Positions 1-8,500 of a stretch of DNA of 12,399 bases are shown here, piece after piece. Made by a program: the position numbers and the translations under genes. The notes below the pieces were generated by a model that ran no database searches, was not told the origin of the DNA, and worked only from the letters and a program-made list of their open reading frames with translations. How positions within the stretch are numbered: the stretch's first letter is position 1; each line of letters begins with the position of its first letter. Source of the DNA: an uncultured Clostridia bacterium (GTDB lineage Bacteria; Bacillota; Clostridia; TANB77; CAG-508); NCBI GenBank assembly GCA_934183045.1, contig CAKPRW010000045.1:1-12399 (forward strand), in the 5' to 3' direction.

Positions 1-1
1 A

Positions 2-1852
2 TATAAAGGGTATTGGTTTCGAATAAATGCCTCATTTGAAGTTTCTATATTAGGTAAAGAAGATGACAATTCTAGTACTGATGTGCCAGAACAACAAATT
101 GGAGATAAAACAGAGTTTGACTATACAGGAAATTATCAAGAGTATGAAGTAAAAGATACAGGATATTATAAAATTGAATGTTATGGAGCTTCTGGTGGAT
201 CTAATAGATGGTATGATGGTTTAATTGCAGATTATGGAACAGGAGGATACGCTTCTGGAATCATAAAATTAAATAAAGGAGAAAAACTATACGTATATGT
301 AGGACAAAAAGGTGAGGATGGAAATAGAGAAAATAGTAAAAAAACTTCAACATCATTTAATGGAGGAGGAGCTGGAATAGGATCTTCAGATGCAGATGAT
401 GGAGGTGGTGCCGGTGGAGGTGCTACAGATATTAGACTTATTGCTGGAGAATGGGATAATTTTGAAAGTTTAAAATCAAGAATAATGGTTGCTGGAGGAG
501 GCTCAGGAGGAGCTACAGTATCTGGATCATTTAATGGCAAATCAGGTGGTTCAGGAGGGGGAACTGAAGCAACAGGAAGTGTATGGAAATATAGTAATAC
601 TGAAAATAACAATCATACATATAATGCAACACAAACAACAGGATATAAATTTGGAATAGGACAAGATGCAGTAACAAAAGGTTATTCAGGAGGAGCTGGA
701 GCTGGAGGTGGATACTATGGAGGGTATTCAAGTTCAGATAGCCCAGCTGGAGGAGCCGGAGGAGGCTCAGGCTTTATATCAGGATATGGAGGATGTGATG
801 CAATATCTGAAGAATCAACAGAAAACAATATAATTCATACAGGAAAAAGTATTCACTACTCTGGAAAATATTTTACAAATACAACATTATTAGATGGAAA
901 TGATGAAGAAATTGAAGATCAAAAAGATAATGGATATGCTTCAATTGAATTTTTAGGTAATAATATAGATGCAATACAGCTTAATAAAAAAGAAACATTT
1001 AGATATACTGGCACATATCAAGAATATGAAGTGGAAAATACAGGATATTATAAAATTGAATGTTATGGTGCTTCTGGTGGATCTAACAATTGGGCAAATA
1101 ATTTATTAGCCAATTATGGAACAGGAGGATATGCCTCTGGAACTATTAAATTAAATAAGGGAGAAAAATTATATATATATGTTGGGCAAAAAGGAGAAAA
1201 TGGAACTATAAAAAGTAATCAAAAAACTTCAACAACATTTAATGGAGGAGGAGCCGGAATAGGTTCCGCAGACGGAGACGATGGAGGTGGTGCTGGAGGA
1301 GGCGCTACAGATATTAGACTTGTTGCTGGAGAATGGAATAATTTTGAAAGCCTAAAATCAAGAATAATGGTTGCTGGAGGAGGTTCAGGAGGAGCTACAG
1401 TATCTGGATCATTTAATGGTAAATCAGGAGGTTCAGGAGGAGGTCTTTCTGCAACTGGAAGCGTATGGAGGTATCCTACTGTTGAAAACAGCAATCATAC
1501 ATATAATGCAACACAAACAATAGGATATAAATTTGGAGTAGGACAAGATGCTATAACCAAAGGCTATACAGGAGGAGCTGGAGCCGGAGGAGGATACTAT
1601 GGAGGGTACTCAAGTGTGGAAGATACAGCTGGAGGAGCTGGAGGAGGCTCAGGATTTGTATCAGGATATGAAGGCTGTGATGCAATATCAAAAGACTCAA
1701 CAGAAAATAATATAATTCATACAGGTAAAAATATTCACTATTCTGGAAAATATTTTACAAATGCAGTGTTAAAAGATGGAAATAGCGGTGTTGCAGTTGG
1801 TAACACATCTGATGGACGAGCTATAATTACATTTTTGGGAAATAATAATTAA
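2..1852 (+). CDS. Glycine-rich surface-type protein, two tandem ALK/LTK-like glycine-rich domains (5' end outside window)
   Basis: The frame is open from position 2 to a TAA at 1850-1852 (616 visible residues), so the true start lies upstream. A GTG at 83 is in frame but has no Shine-Dalgarno site. After about 35 residues of unrecognised sequence come two copies of one domain, at about residues 36-324 and 330-616. Each begins with an aromatic beta-type stretch (YYKIECYGASGGSN), then glycine blocks, the signature ATDIRL..GEW, then SRIMVAGGGSGG, a GGAGAGGGYYGGYSS block and GGAGGGSGF. This order matches the bacterial Gly_rich family (Pfam Gly_rich type) related to the glycine-rich region of ALK/LTK receptors, which packs polyglycine helices. 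Each copy has two Cys (IECYG and GCDAIS). No LPXTG motif or C-terminal membrane helix is visible. Secretion and a surface or adhesive role are inferred; any signal peptide would lie outside the window. Confidence 0.8.
   Translation, partial: YKGYWFRINASFEVSILGKEDDNSSTDVPEQQIGDKTEFDYTGNYQEYEVKDTGYYKIECYGASGGSNRWYDGLIADYGTGGYASGIIKLNKGEKLYVYVGQKGEDGNRENSKKTSTSFNGGGAGIGSSDADDGGGAGGGATDIRLIAGEWDNFESLKSRIMVAGGGSGGATVSGSFNGKSGGSGGGTEATGSVWKYSNTENNNHTYNATQTTGYKFGIGQDAVTKGYSGGAGAGGGYYGGYSSSDSPAGGAGGGSGFISGYGGCDAISEESTENNIIHTGKSIHYSGKYFTNTTLLDGNDEEIEDQKDNGYASIEFLGNNIDAIQLNKKETFRYTGTYQEYEVENTGYYKIECYGASGGSNNWANNLLANYGTGGYASGTIKLNKGEKLYIYVGQKGENGTIKSNQKTSTTFNGGGAGIGSADGDDGGGAGGGATDIRLVAGEWNNFESLKSRIMVAGGGSGGATVSGSFNGKSGGSGGGLSATGSVWRYPTVENSNHTYNATQTIGYKFGVGQDAITKGYTGGAGAGGGYYGGYSSVEDTAGGAGGGSGFVSGYEGCDAISKDSTENNIIHTGKNIHYSGKYFTNAVLKDGNSGVAVGNTSDGRAIITFLGNNN
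107..1849 (+). repeat. Tandem in-frame 882-bp duplication inside the glycine-rich gene
   Basis: Copy 1 (about 107-964) and copy 2 (about 989-1849) align with a constant offset of 882 bp: the TTT of the opening motif is at 116 and 998, and the TTT of the closing FLGN motif at 950 and 1832. The equal spacing shows no net indel between copies. Identity is highest in the glycine blocks (for example around 483-560 and 1365-1442, where only a few third-codon positions differ) and lower in the variable stretches after each opening motif. This looks like a fairly recent duplication. Confidence 0.9.
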
Positions 1853-1895
1853 AATTCATAAAAAATGAAATATATAAAAGTTAGTATGGAAACTA

Positions 1896-1924
1896 TTGAC
1901 AAGTAATGACGTTTAATGTATAAT
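1896..1924 (+). promoter_or_regulatory. Consensus sigma-A promoter of rpsU
   Basis: TTGACA (1896-1901), a 17-bp spacer and TATAAT (1919-1924) match the sigma-A consensus exactly. Transcription should begin near 1931, giving a leader of about 55 nt before rpsU. A promoter this strong suits a ribosomal protein gene. Confidence 0.9.
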
Positions 1925-1944
1925 GTACACGTTATAAAAGTCAT

Positions 1945-1965
1945 CCCACATACAGTGCGTATGGG
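1945..1965 (+). promoter_or_regulatory. Stem-loop in rpsU leader
   Basis: CCCACATAC (1945-1953) can pair with GTATGGG (1959-1965) around the loop AGTGC, leaving a two-base bulge in the 5' arm. The hairpin ends four bases before the Shine-Dalgarno tract, and its local GC content is high for this AT-rich genome. Its position suggests translational control of rpsU, but I do not recognise it as a named leader family. Confidence 0.45.
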
Positions 1966-1984
1966 CCGGAAGGAGGGGAATTAA

Positions 1985-2155
1985 ATGTCAGAAATAAAAG
2001 TTAATAATGGAAATATAGAAGATGCTCTAAGAAAATTTAAAAGACAATGCGCTAGAGATCAAGTTATTCAAGAAGTTCGTAAAAGAGAACATTATGAAAA
2101 ACCTAGTGTAAGAAGAAAAAAGAAATCAGAGGCTGCAAGAAAAAGAAAATTTTAA
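1985..2155 (+). CDS. rpsU: 30S ribosomal protein bS21
   Basis: This 56-residue basic protein starts MSEIKVNNGNIEDALRKFKR and has the bS21 pattern: an N-terminal beta segment, the central helix RKFKRQCARDQVIQEVRKRE, the YEKPS turn and a Lys/Arg-rich tail ending ARKRKF. Length and sequence are normal for the Bacillota family. bS21 sits on the 30S platform near the anti-Shine-Dalgarno region and helps mRNA binding during initiation. The start is fixed by a very strong AAGGAGGGG (1970-1978), eight to nine bases upstream of the ATG. The gene has its own promoter and terminator, so it is monocistronic here. In many Firmicutes a yqeY-type gene follows it, and none is present. Confidence 0.96.
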   Translation: MSEIKVNNGNIEDALRKFKRQCARDQVIQEVRKREHYEKPSVRRKKKSEAARKRKF

Positions 2156-2161
2156 TAAATA

Positions 2162-2218
2162 AAAAAGGAAGTATTAAGGGGAATATGCACTACTTAAGAC
2201 TTCCTTTTTGCTTTTTTT
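2162..2218 (+). terminator. Intrinsic terminator after rpsU
   Basis: The 5' arm 2162-2178 (AAAAAGGAAGTATTAAG) pairs with the 3' arm 2193-2209 (CTTAAGACTTCCTTTTT) with a single mismatch, and further T tracts run to about 2218. It starts six bases after the rpsU stop codon. Confidence 0.92.
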
Positions 2219-2234
2219 ATAATAAATAAATGTT

Positions 2235-2263
2235 TTGACAATAATTGTAATATTGCTTATTAT
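2235..2263 (+). promoter_or_regulatory. Sigma-A promoter of the M16 peptidase operon
   Basis: TTGACA (2235-2240), 17 bp, then TATTAT (2258-2263, one mismatch from consensus). It lies just downstream of the rpsU terminator and about 85 bp before the chosen start of the first M16 gene. Confidence 0.75.
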
Positions 2264-2349
2264 AAAAAATAAATTCAAAAACTTACACGATTAGCATAAA
2301 AAACAAAGAAATGTTAATAATAAATAAAAATATGAAAGGGAAATTTAAT

Positions 2350-3618
2350 ATGGAAAATATAAAAAGAGAAATTAAGCAAGGAATAAATTTACACATGATA
2401 AAAAGTGATAAATTTAAAACTAATCTTATTGCTGTATTCCTAACAACTGAGTTATCAAGAGAAAATATAACAAAAAATGCACTAATCTCATCTGTTTTAA
2501 GAAGAGGCAGTAAAAATATGCCATCACAAGAAGAGATTAGTAAACAAATGGAAGAAATGTATGGTGCTGGATTCGATTGTGGGCTAGATAAAATTGGGGA
2601 TAATCAAGCTTTAAAGTTCTATATAGAAACAGTAAATGACAATTTCTTACCAGACAATACAGAACAAATATTAAATAACTCAATAGAAAAAATATTAGAA
2701 ATCGTTTTTAATCCATATATAGAAAATAATGGGTTTAAAAAAGAATATATAGAACAAGAGAAAAATAATATAAAAAATATAATTGAAGGAAAGATAGATA
2801 ACAAATCAAGATATTCAATAGACAGATGCATTGAAGAGATGTATAAAGGAGAGCCATATGGGCTATATAAATATGGCTATATAGAAGATTTAGAAAATAT
2901 AGATGGAGAAAATTTATATAAATATTACCAACAATTAATTCAAAATTGTAAAATAGATATATTTGTATCAGGTCTAATAGATGAAAATATAGCAAATTTA
3001 ATAGAACAAAATGAGAATATAAAGAAATTGCAAGAAAGAGAGGGAAAATATAATATACCTATTACATTAGAAAAAGAAACAAAAGAAGAAAAGATTGTAA
3101 CAGAGTCAATGGATGTAGTACAAGGAAAATTAGTCATAGGATTAGATGTGAATTTAGGTGATCCATCATTAAGATATGATACTTTAATATATAATGGAAT
3201 ATTAGGTGGAACAGCTAATTCTAAATTATTTCAAAATGTAAGAGAAAAGGCAAATTTGGCATATGTAGCAAGTTCAACATATTTAAGACATAAAGGTAAC
3301 ATTTTTATAAATTGTGGAATCGATATAGGAAATTATGAAAAAGCATTGAAACTAATTCGTGAGCAAATTGATGATATGAAAAAAGGCGAGTTTACAGAAG
3401 AAGATATAGAAAAAGTAAAAAAGGGAATAATTGATACAATAAAAACAATAAAAGACGAACAAGATACCCAAATTACGTATTATTTTTCACAAGAATTATG
3501 CAAAGAAAATGTATCAATAGATGAATATATAAATAAAATAGAAAATATTAAAAAAAGCAATATTGTGGATATAGCAAATAAAATAAATATTAATACTATT
3601 TACTTTTTAAGAGATTAA
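2350..3618 (+). CDS. M16-family peptidase homologue, YmfF type, non-catalytic partner
   Basis: This 422-residue protein resembles the YmfF branch of M16 metallopeptidases, which is named in annotation for association with EF-P 5-aminopentanol modification. I chose ATG 2350 over the in-frame ATG at 2311: GAAAGGG (2334-2340) sits nine bases upstream of it, and the family-like sequence begins there, whereas 2311 has no good ribosome site. The first M16 domain keeps the fold pattern (NALISSVLRRGSKNMPS, MEEMYGA) but lacks the HxxEH zinc motif, so it cannot be a peptidase alone. The second domain keeps VREKANLAY with Arg298 and Tyr305, the R/Y pair used by M16B heterodimers to bind substrate. No signal peptide is evident, so it is probably cytosolic. 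The YmfH-like gene follows after 45 bp. Confidence 0.88.
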   Translation: MENIKREIKQGINLHMIKSDKFKTNLIAVFLTTELSRENITKNALISSVLRRGSKNMPSQEEISKQMEEMYGAGFDCGLDKIGDNQALKFYIETVNDNFLPDNTEQILNNSIEKILEIVFNPYIENNGFKKEYIEQEKNNIKNIIEGKIDNKSRYSIDRCIEEMYKGEPYGLYKYGYIEDLENIDGENLYKYYQQLIQNCKIDIFVSGLIDENIANLIEQNENIKKLQEREGKYNIPITLEKETKEEKIVTESMDVVQGKLVIGLDVNLGDPSLRYDTLIYNGILGGTANSKLFQNVREKANLAYVASSTYLRHKGNIFINCGIDIGNYEKALKLIREQIDDMKKGEFTEEDIEKVKKGIIDTIKTIKDEQDTQITYYFSQELCKENVSIDEYINKIENIKKSNIVDIANKININTIYFLRD

Positions 3619-3663
3619 TTTATAAACTAATAAAACCTTGATAGTAAGAATGGAGGAAATTAA

Positions 3664-4950
3664 ATGCAAGTTATAGAAAACTTGAAAGTAAAAGAAAAAT
3701 TATATAAAGAAAAACTAGAAAACGGATTAACTGTTATGGTAATTCCTAAAAAAGGAATTGAAAAAAAGTACATGATATGGGGAACAAATTATGGATCAAA
3801 TGATAGCGTGTTTTTTGTACCAGGAGAAAGCGATCAAACAACAGTACCAAATGGAGTTGCACATTTTTTAGAACATAAATTATTTGAACAAGAAAATGGT
3901 ACGAATAGTCTAGATACATTAACTGCATTAGGAGTGGATGCTAATGCATATACAACAAATGATCATACAGCATATTTATTTGAATGTACTAATAATTTCT
4001 ATGAAGCAATGGACGAACTTATGGATTATGTACAACATCCATATTTTACGGATGAAAATGTAGAAAAAGAAAAAGGAATTATTGGACAAGAAATAATGAT
4101 GTACAATGATTATCCAGATTGGAAAGTTTATTTAAATGCAATGCAAGCAATGTATCATAATAATCCTATTAAAATAGATATTACAGGTACAGTAGAAACA
4201 ATTGCAGAAATAGATAAAGACATACTTTATAAATGTTATAACACTTTTTATAATCCATCTAATATGGTTCTAGTTGTTGCCGGTGATTTTGAACCAGAAA
4301 AAATATTGGAAGAAGTAAAGAAAAGGTTAGTAGATAAAGAATCAAATGGAACAATTAAAAGAGTTTATCCAGAAGAACCGGAAAGTATAGTTAAAGAAAA
4401 AGTAGAAGAAAAATTGGAAGTAAGTAGACCAGTTTATGCAATTGGAATTAAAGATAAAGTAAACGAAAAAAATTTAGAGGATAAAAATGAAATAATAAAA
4501 AAACATATAGGAATTGAAATTTTATTAAACTTAATAATAGGAAGAAGTTCAAATTTATATCAAAAATTATATAATGAAGGAATTATATCATTTAGCCCAA
4601 GCTTGGACTATGAATTTGGAAAAACATATGCACATATATTAATAACAGGTCAATCACAAGATCCGGAAAAAGTATACACCGAATTTAAAAATGAAGTCTC
4701 AAAAATGAAAAAAGAAGGAATTAATCAAGATGACTTTAATAGAATTAAAAAAATGATTTATGGTTCTTATATAAAAGAATACAATGATATAGTAGATATT
4801 GCTAAAATGTTTTTATCAGATTATTTTAAAGGAATAAATAGTTTTGATTACTTAGATGAAATAGAAAGCATAAATGTAGAATATTTAAATCAATTGTTAA
4901 AAGATGTATTTAAAGAGGAAAAAATGTTGATATCTATTGTAAAAAACTAA
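3664..4950 (+). CDS. M16-family zinc metallopeptidase, YmfH type, catalytic partner
   Basis: This 428-residue protein has the inverted zinc motif HxxEH as H67-F-L-E70-H71, with the third zinc ligand at Glu143 (HxxEH, 71 residues, E) and the conserved second Glu at 136. The length is typical for YmfH. In the C-terminal M16 domain the place of the substrate-binding Arg reads KLYNEGIIS, so the R/Y pair is lost. It therefore supplies what the upstream YmfF-like protein lacks and vice versa, which points to a heterodimer like the M16B pairs. GGAGG (3652-3656) lies seven bases before the ATG. It shares the promoter at 2235 and ends before the terminator at 4988. In B. subtilis the homologous pair lies near ymfI; no ymfI-like gene is seen here. 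The natural substrate is not evident from the sequence. Confidence 0.9.
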   Translation: MQVIENLKVKEKLYKEKLENGLTVMVIPKKGIEKKYMIWGTNYGSNDSVFFVPGESDQTTVPNGVAHFLEHKLFEQENGTNSLDTLTALGVDANAYTTNDHTAYLFECTNNFYEAMDELMDYVQHPYFTDENVEKEKGIIGQEIMMYNDYPDWKVYLNAMQAMYHNNPIKIDITGTVETIAEIDKDILYKCYNTFYNPSNMVLVVAGDFEPEKILEEVKKRLVDKESNGTIKRVYPEEPESIVKEKVEEKLEVSRPVYAIGIKDKVNEKNLEDKNEIIKKHIGIEILLNLIIGRSSNLYQKLYNEGIISFSPSLDYEFGKTYAHILITGQSQDPEKVYTEFKNEVSKMKKEGINQDDFNRIKKMIYGSYIKEYNDIVDIAKMFLSDYFKGINSFDYLDEIESINVEYLNQLLKDVFKEEKMLISIVKN

Positions 4951-4987
4951 GAAAAATGTATAAAAGTGAAAATTAAAAAAATGTTGG

Positions 4988-5029
4988 AAAAACGGTATTA
5001 TTTAAATAAAAAAATATATACCGTTTTTT
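4988..5029 (+). terminator. Intrinsic terminator of the M16 operon
   Basis: AAAAACGGTAT (4988-4998) pairs with ATACCGTTTTT (5018-5028), with an A/T-rich loop of about 19 bases and a run of six T at the end. It lies 37 bases after the stop codon. Confidence 0.85.
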
Positions 5030-5030
5030 G

Positions 5031-5048
5031 TTGTCGTACATTGTCGAA
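5031..5048 (+). promoter_or_regulatory. Two tandem Spo0A-box-like sites
   Basis: TTGTCGTA (5031-5038) and TTGTCGAA (5041-5048) are direct repeats spaced exactly 10 bp. The second matches the Spo0A box core TGTCGAA perfectly; the first differs at one position. Ten-bp, same-face tandem 0A boxes are the arrangement Spo0A is known to bind as a dimer. They lie about 50 bp upstream of the -35 of the Spo0E-like gene. Spo0A control is inferred from this motif and context. Confidence 0.55.
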
Positions 5049-5097
5049 AACTAGAAAACGGTGTCTTACGAAAGTTGATAAAAAACCTTGAAAACAC

Positions 5098-5125
5098 TTG
5101 ACTTGAGAAAAGAGGATATGATAAT
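5098..5125 (+). promoter_or_regulatory. Promoter of the Spo0E-like gene
   Basis: TTGACT (5098-5103), 16 bp, then GATAAT (5120-5125); each hexamer has one mismatch to the sigma-A consensus. It lies about 44 bp before the start codon. Confidence 0.65.
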
Positions 5126-5168
5126 TTATAAATATACAAAAGAAGACAAATAAAAAGGAGAGAGGTAT

Positions 5169-5321
5169 ATGTTGAATGATGAAATTTGTAAATTAAGAGA
5201 TAAATTGAATAGAAGCATAGAAAATGGCGAAGACTATGATATTATATACAAGTTAAGTATTGAACTAGATGAATTGATTGCACAATACTATAAAATAGAT
5301 CTAAATAATGTCATGGCATGA
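5169..5321 (+). CDS. Spo0E-family aspartyl-phosphate phosphatase-like protein
   Basis: This 50-residue protein has an antiparallel two-helix pattern. Helix 1 is EICKLRDKLNRSIENG. Helix 2 contains KLSIELDELIAQYYK, which fits the Spo0E-family signature (S/Q)xELDxLIxxYY. Family members remove phosphate from the response regulator Spo0A and so restrain sporulation. The usual helix 2 sequence is SQELD and here it reads LSIELD; the aspartate and LI are kept. The start is set by AAGGAGAGAGG (5155-5165), just before ATG 5169. The gene ends at TGA, showing UGA is a stop codon here. It is monocistronic, with its own promoter, upstream Spo0A-box-like sites and a terminator 16 bases after the stop. Feedback control by Spo0A is plausible but inferred; a different phospho-regulator target cannot be excluded. 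Confidence 0.8.
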   Translation: MLNDEICKLRDKLNRSIENGEDYDIIYKLSIELDELIAQYYKIDLNNVMA

Positions 5322-5336
5322 CTGAAAAATAATATG

Positions 5337-5387
5337 AAAAAGTCTAAGAAGGGGATTAAAAATAAATTCACCGTCTTAGATTTTTTT
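5337..5387 (+). terminator. Intrinsic terminator after the Spo0E-like gene
   Basis: AAAAAGTCTAAGA (5337-5349) pairs with TCTTAGATTTTTT (5374-5386), with one G-U pair in RNA and a seven-T tail. The loop is about 24 bases, longer than usual. Confidence 0.8.
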
Positions 5388-5415
5388 GTTATAAAATTAT
5401 ATTTATTCAAACATT

Positions 5416-5449
5416 AAAAAAATCACTTTGCTATAAAAAGTGATTTTTT
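5416..5449 (+). terminator. Second, symmetrical (possibly bidirectional) terminator
   Basis: AATCACTTT (5421-5429) pairs with AAAGTGATT (5437-5445) around a seven-base loop. The stem is flanked by an A run upstream and a T run downstream, so it could work in either direction. It lies 28 bases after the previous terminator and before the SNF2 promoter, insulating that gene. Confidence 0.75.
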
Positions 5450-5508
5450 GGAATCCTTCTAGAACCTTAAGTTGAATACTAAAAAATTCTGCAATAGTAA
5501 CATATGGT

Positions 5509-5537
5509 TTGCATTTTAAACAAAAATATTATATAAT
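5509..5537 (+). promoter_or_regulatory. Sigma-A promoter of the SNF2 helicase gene
   Basis: TTGCAT (5509-5514, two mismatches), 17 bp, then a perfect TATAAT (5532-5537). The leader is short, about 20 bases, before ATG 5566. Confidence 0.75.
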
Positions 5538-5565
5538 ATTTTGCTAGAATAGAGGAGATATAATA

Positions 5566-8500
5566 ATGATAAATAACCAAGATCAGTTAGAAGTTAGTGA
5601 AAATAAACAATATAGAGGATTCAAGCAAATTGTTAACACGTTTTATAATGAAGAAATCGAATCAATAAAAGAAGAAAAAGTAAAAATAAAAAATAGCGGA
5701 ACAATAAAAATTGAACCTAAAATAATATATGATAAATTCTCAAGCGACATGAAAATAGAGTTTAAAATAGGAGACAAAAAAATGTATAAAATAAAGAATT
5801 TATCTGAATTTTATACAAGAATGGTAAATAAAGAATTTTATAAATATGGAGAAAAACTTCAATTTGTTCACTCAGCAGATATGTTTGAAAATGATAGTAA
5901 GAGATTATTAAATTTTATATTAAAATATGCAGAAATCATAAAATATGCTAATTCTAATTCTAATAGTAATTATCGTTATTATGGGAAAGCTCTAAATGAA
6001 AGTAATATAATAGTAGGAAATAGTGGAATAGACGAACTATTTGATATTTTAAAAGATAAAAAAATAACAATGCAAAAGGATTATAAAACTCAAATTATAG
6101 AATTTACAGAAAAACAAGCGAATATAGAATTCAAACTAAAAAAAGAAAATAATATTGAAAATGAGTATGTTATTTTACCAAATATAGAGATATTCAATGT
6201 GTCAATCATGAAAGGAAAAGAATATAAATACATACTTGATGACAATAAATTATATCGTTGTTCAAAAGAATTTGAAAATGGAACATTAAAGTTACTAGAA
6301 TTATTTAGAAAAAATTATATAACAGAATTAAAATTGGGAAAAAGTGATTTGCCAAAGTTATTTTCTATTGTAATGCCAAAAGTAGAAGATGCAATCAAGA
6401 TACAAGATATATCAGAAGAAGAACTTAAAGAATATAAACCAGAAGAATTAGTTATAAAAGTATTCTTAGATTTTGACAAAAATAATTATTTGATAGCAGA
6501 TGTGAAATTCATTTATGGTGAAAACGAATTTAATCCTTTAGATGAAAAGTTAAAAATAGATTTCCCAAGAAATATAATAAATGAAACAAAAGCTTTGAAT
6601 TTATTTAGAAGAACAGGATTTATGTTTGATACAAAGAATATAAGATTTATTTTACCTAATGAAGACAAAATATATCAATTTTTAACTGAAGATATTGAAA
6701 TTTATATGCAAAAATTTGAAGTTCTAGTAACAGAAAATTTTAAATCAAAACAAATAAAACAAACAAAATTAAATGGATTAGGGGTTAGAATTAATAATAA
6801 TTTACTAGAAATAAATCTTGAAGATATAGAAATAGATAAAGAAGAACTAAAAGAAATAATGAAAAGATATTCTTTGAAAAAGAAGTACTATAGACTTAAA
6901 GATGGAAGTTTTATTGATATAGAAAATAGTAAAGAAGTAGAATTTATAGATAAACTTATAACAGGTATGGATATAAATTACGAAGATATTGTTGACGGAG
7001 AAATAACTATACCTGCATACAGAAGCTTATATTTAAATCAATTATTAAAAAACTTAAAGGGAATCAATATAACAAAAGATGCAGAATATAAAAAACTAGT
7101 AAATAGATTAGACAAAGAACAAATTGAAGAAGATTTAAATATTCCAGAAAATTTAAATGCAACACTAAGATTTTATCAAAAAACAGGCTTTAAATGGTTA
7201 AAAACACTAGATTATTATAAATTTGGTGGGATTTTAGCTGATGATATGGGACTAGGAAAAACAATACAAGTTTTGTCTATAATATTGGATTATGTTACAA
7301 ATGAAAATGCAGATGTAATAGACAGTGAAGAAAGTCCAAATAAAAGCAATAGTAAAAAGACAAGTTTAGTAATAGCACCAAGTTCACTTACATTAAATTG
7401 GCAAAATGAAGCTAGAAAATATGCTAAAGATTTAAAAACAATGGTAATAATGGGGAATTCAACTCAAAGAAAAGAAATGATAGAAAATATAGAAAAATAC
7501 GATTTAGTTATTACTTCATATGATCTCTTAAAAAGAGATATAGAATTATATAAAAATAAAAACTATGAATTTAGATATATTATTGCAGATGAAGCGCAAT
7601 ATTTAAAAAACAGTAATACACAAAATGCAAAATCAATTAAACAGATAAAAGCAGAAACAAGATATGCACTTACAGGTACGCCTATAGAAAATTCATTATC
7701 TGAATTATGGTCAATTTTTGATTTCATAATGTCAGGCTATTTATTTTCTTACAGAAAATTCAAAACACTTTACGAAGTACCTATTGTCAAAGGTGAGAGC
7801 CAAGAAGCAATGAAAAAATTAAAAATGTTGATAGAACCATTTATATTAAGAAGAACTAAAAAAGAAGTTTTAACAGAATTACCAGAAAAAACTGTTACTG
7901 TATTAAATAACGAAATGGAAGATGAACAAAGAAATATCTATCTAAACTATCTAGCGCAAACAAAACAAGAAATATCAGAACAGATAGATCTAAATGGATA
8001 TGAAAATAGTCATATGCAGATATTAGCAGCATTAACTAGATTAAGACAAATATGTTGTCACCCTAGCCTTTTTATAGAAAATTATAAATCTGGAAGTAGT
8101 AAATTAGATCAATGCATGGAGATAATAGAAGAGGCTATAGAGTCAGGACATAAGATCTTGTTGTTTTCGGGATATACATCAATGTTTGAAATAATAGAAA
8201 AAGAATTGAAAAAGAAAAACATATCATACTTCAAACTAACTGGAGCAACGAAAGTTGAAGAAAGAATAAAATTAGTAGACAAGTTTAATTCAAGTTCAGA
8301 AGTAAAATTATTCTTAATATCACTAAAAGCAGGGGGAACAGGACTTAACTTAACGGGAGCAGATATGGTTATTCACTATGATCCATGGTGGAACTTATCA
8401 ACCGAAAACCAAGCGACAGACAGAGCATATAGAATAGGACAAAAAAACAATGTGCAAGTTTACAAACTAATAACAAAAAACTCAATAGAAGAAAAAATCT

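Noticed and set aside
83..85. GTG at 83 as the start of the glycine-rich gene
   Set aside because: No Shine-Dalgarno site is present and the frame stays open to the window edge with plausible protein sequence upstream, so the gene is 5'-truncated by the window.
232..1494. Antisense proline-rich frames opposite the glycine-rich gene (232-612 and 1219-1494 on the - strand)
   Set aside because: They are the complement of GGA/GGT glycine codons, appear in both repeat copies for that reason alone, and lack ribosome sites.
107..1849. Regularly repeated glycine-codon blocks as a possible CRISPR or satellite array
   Set aside because: The blocks are in-frame coding repeats within one protein domain, without constant repeat and unique spacer structure.
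2311..2349. Longer start at ATG 2311 for the YmfF-like gene
   Set aside because: No ribosome site lies before it, whereas ATG 2350 has GAAAGGG at suitable spacing and fits the family start.
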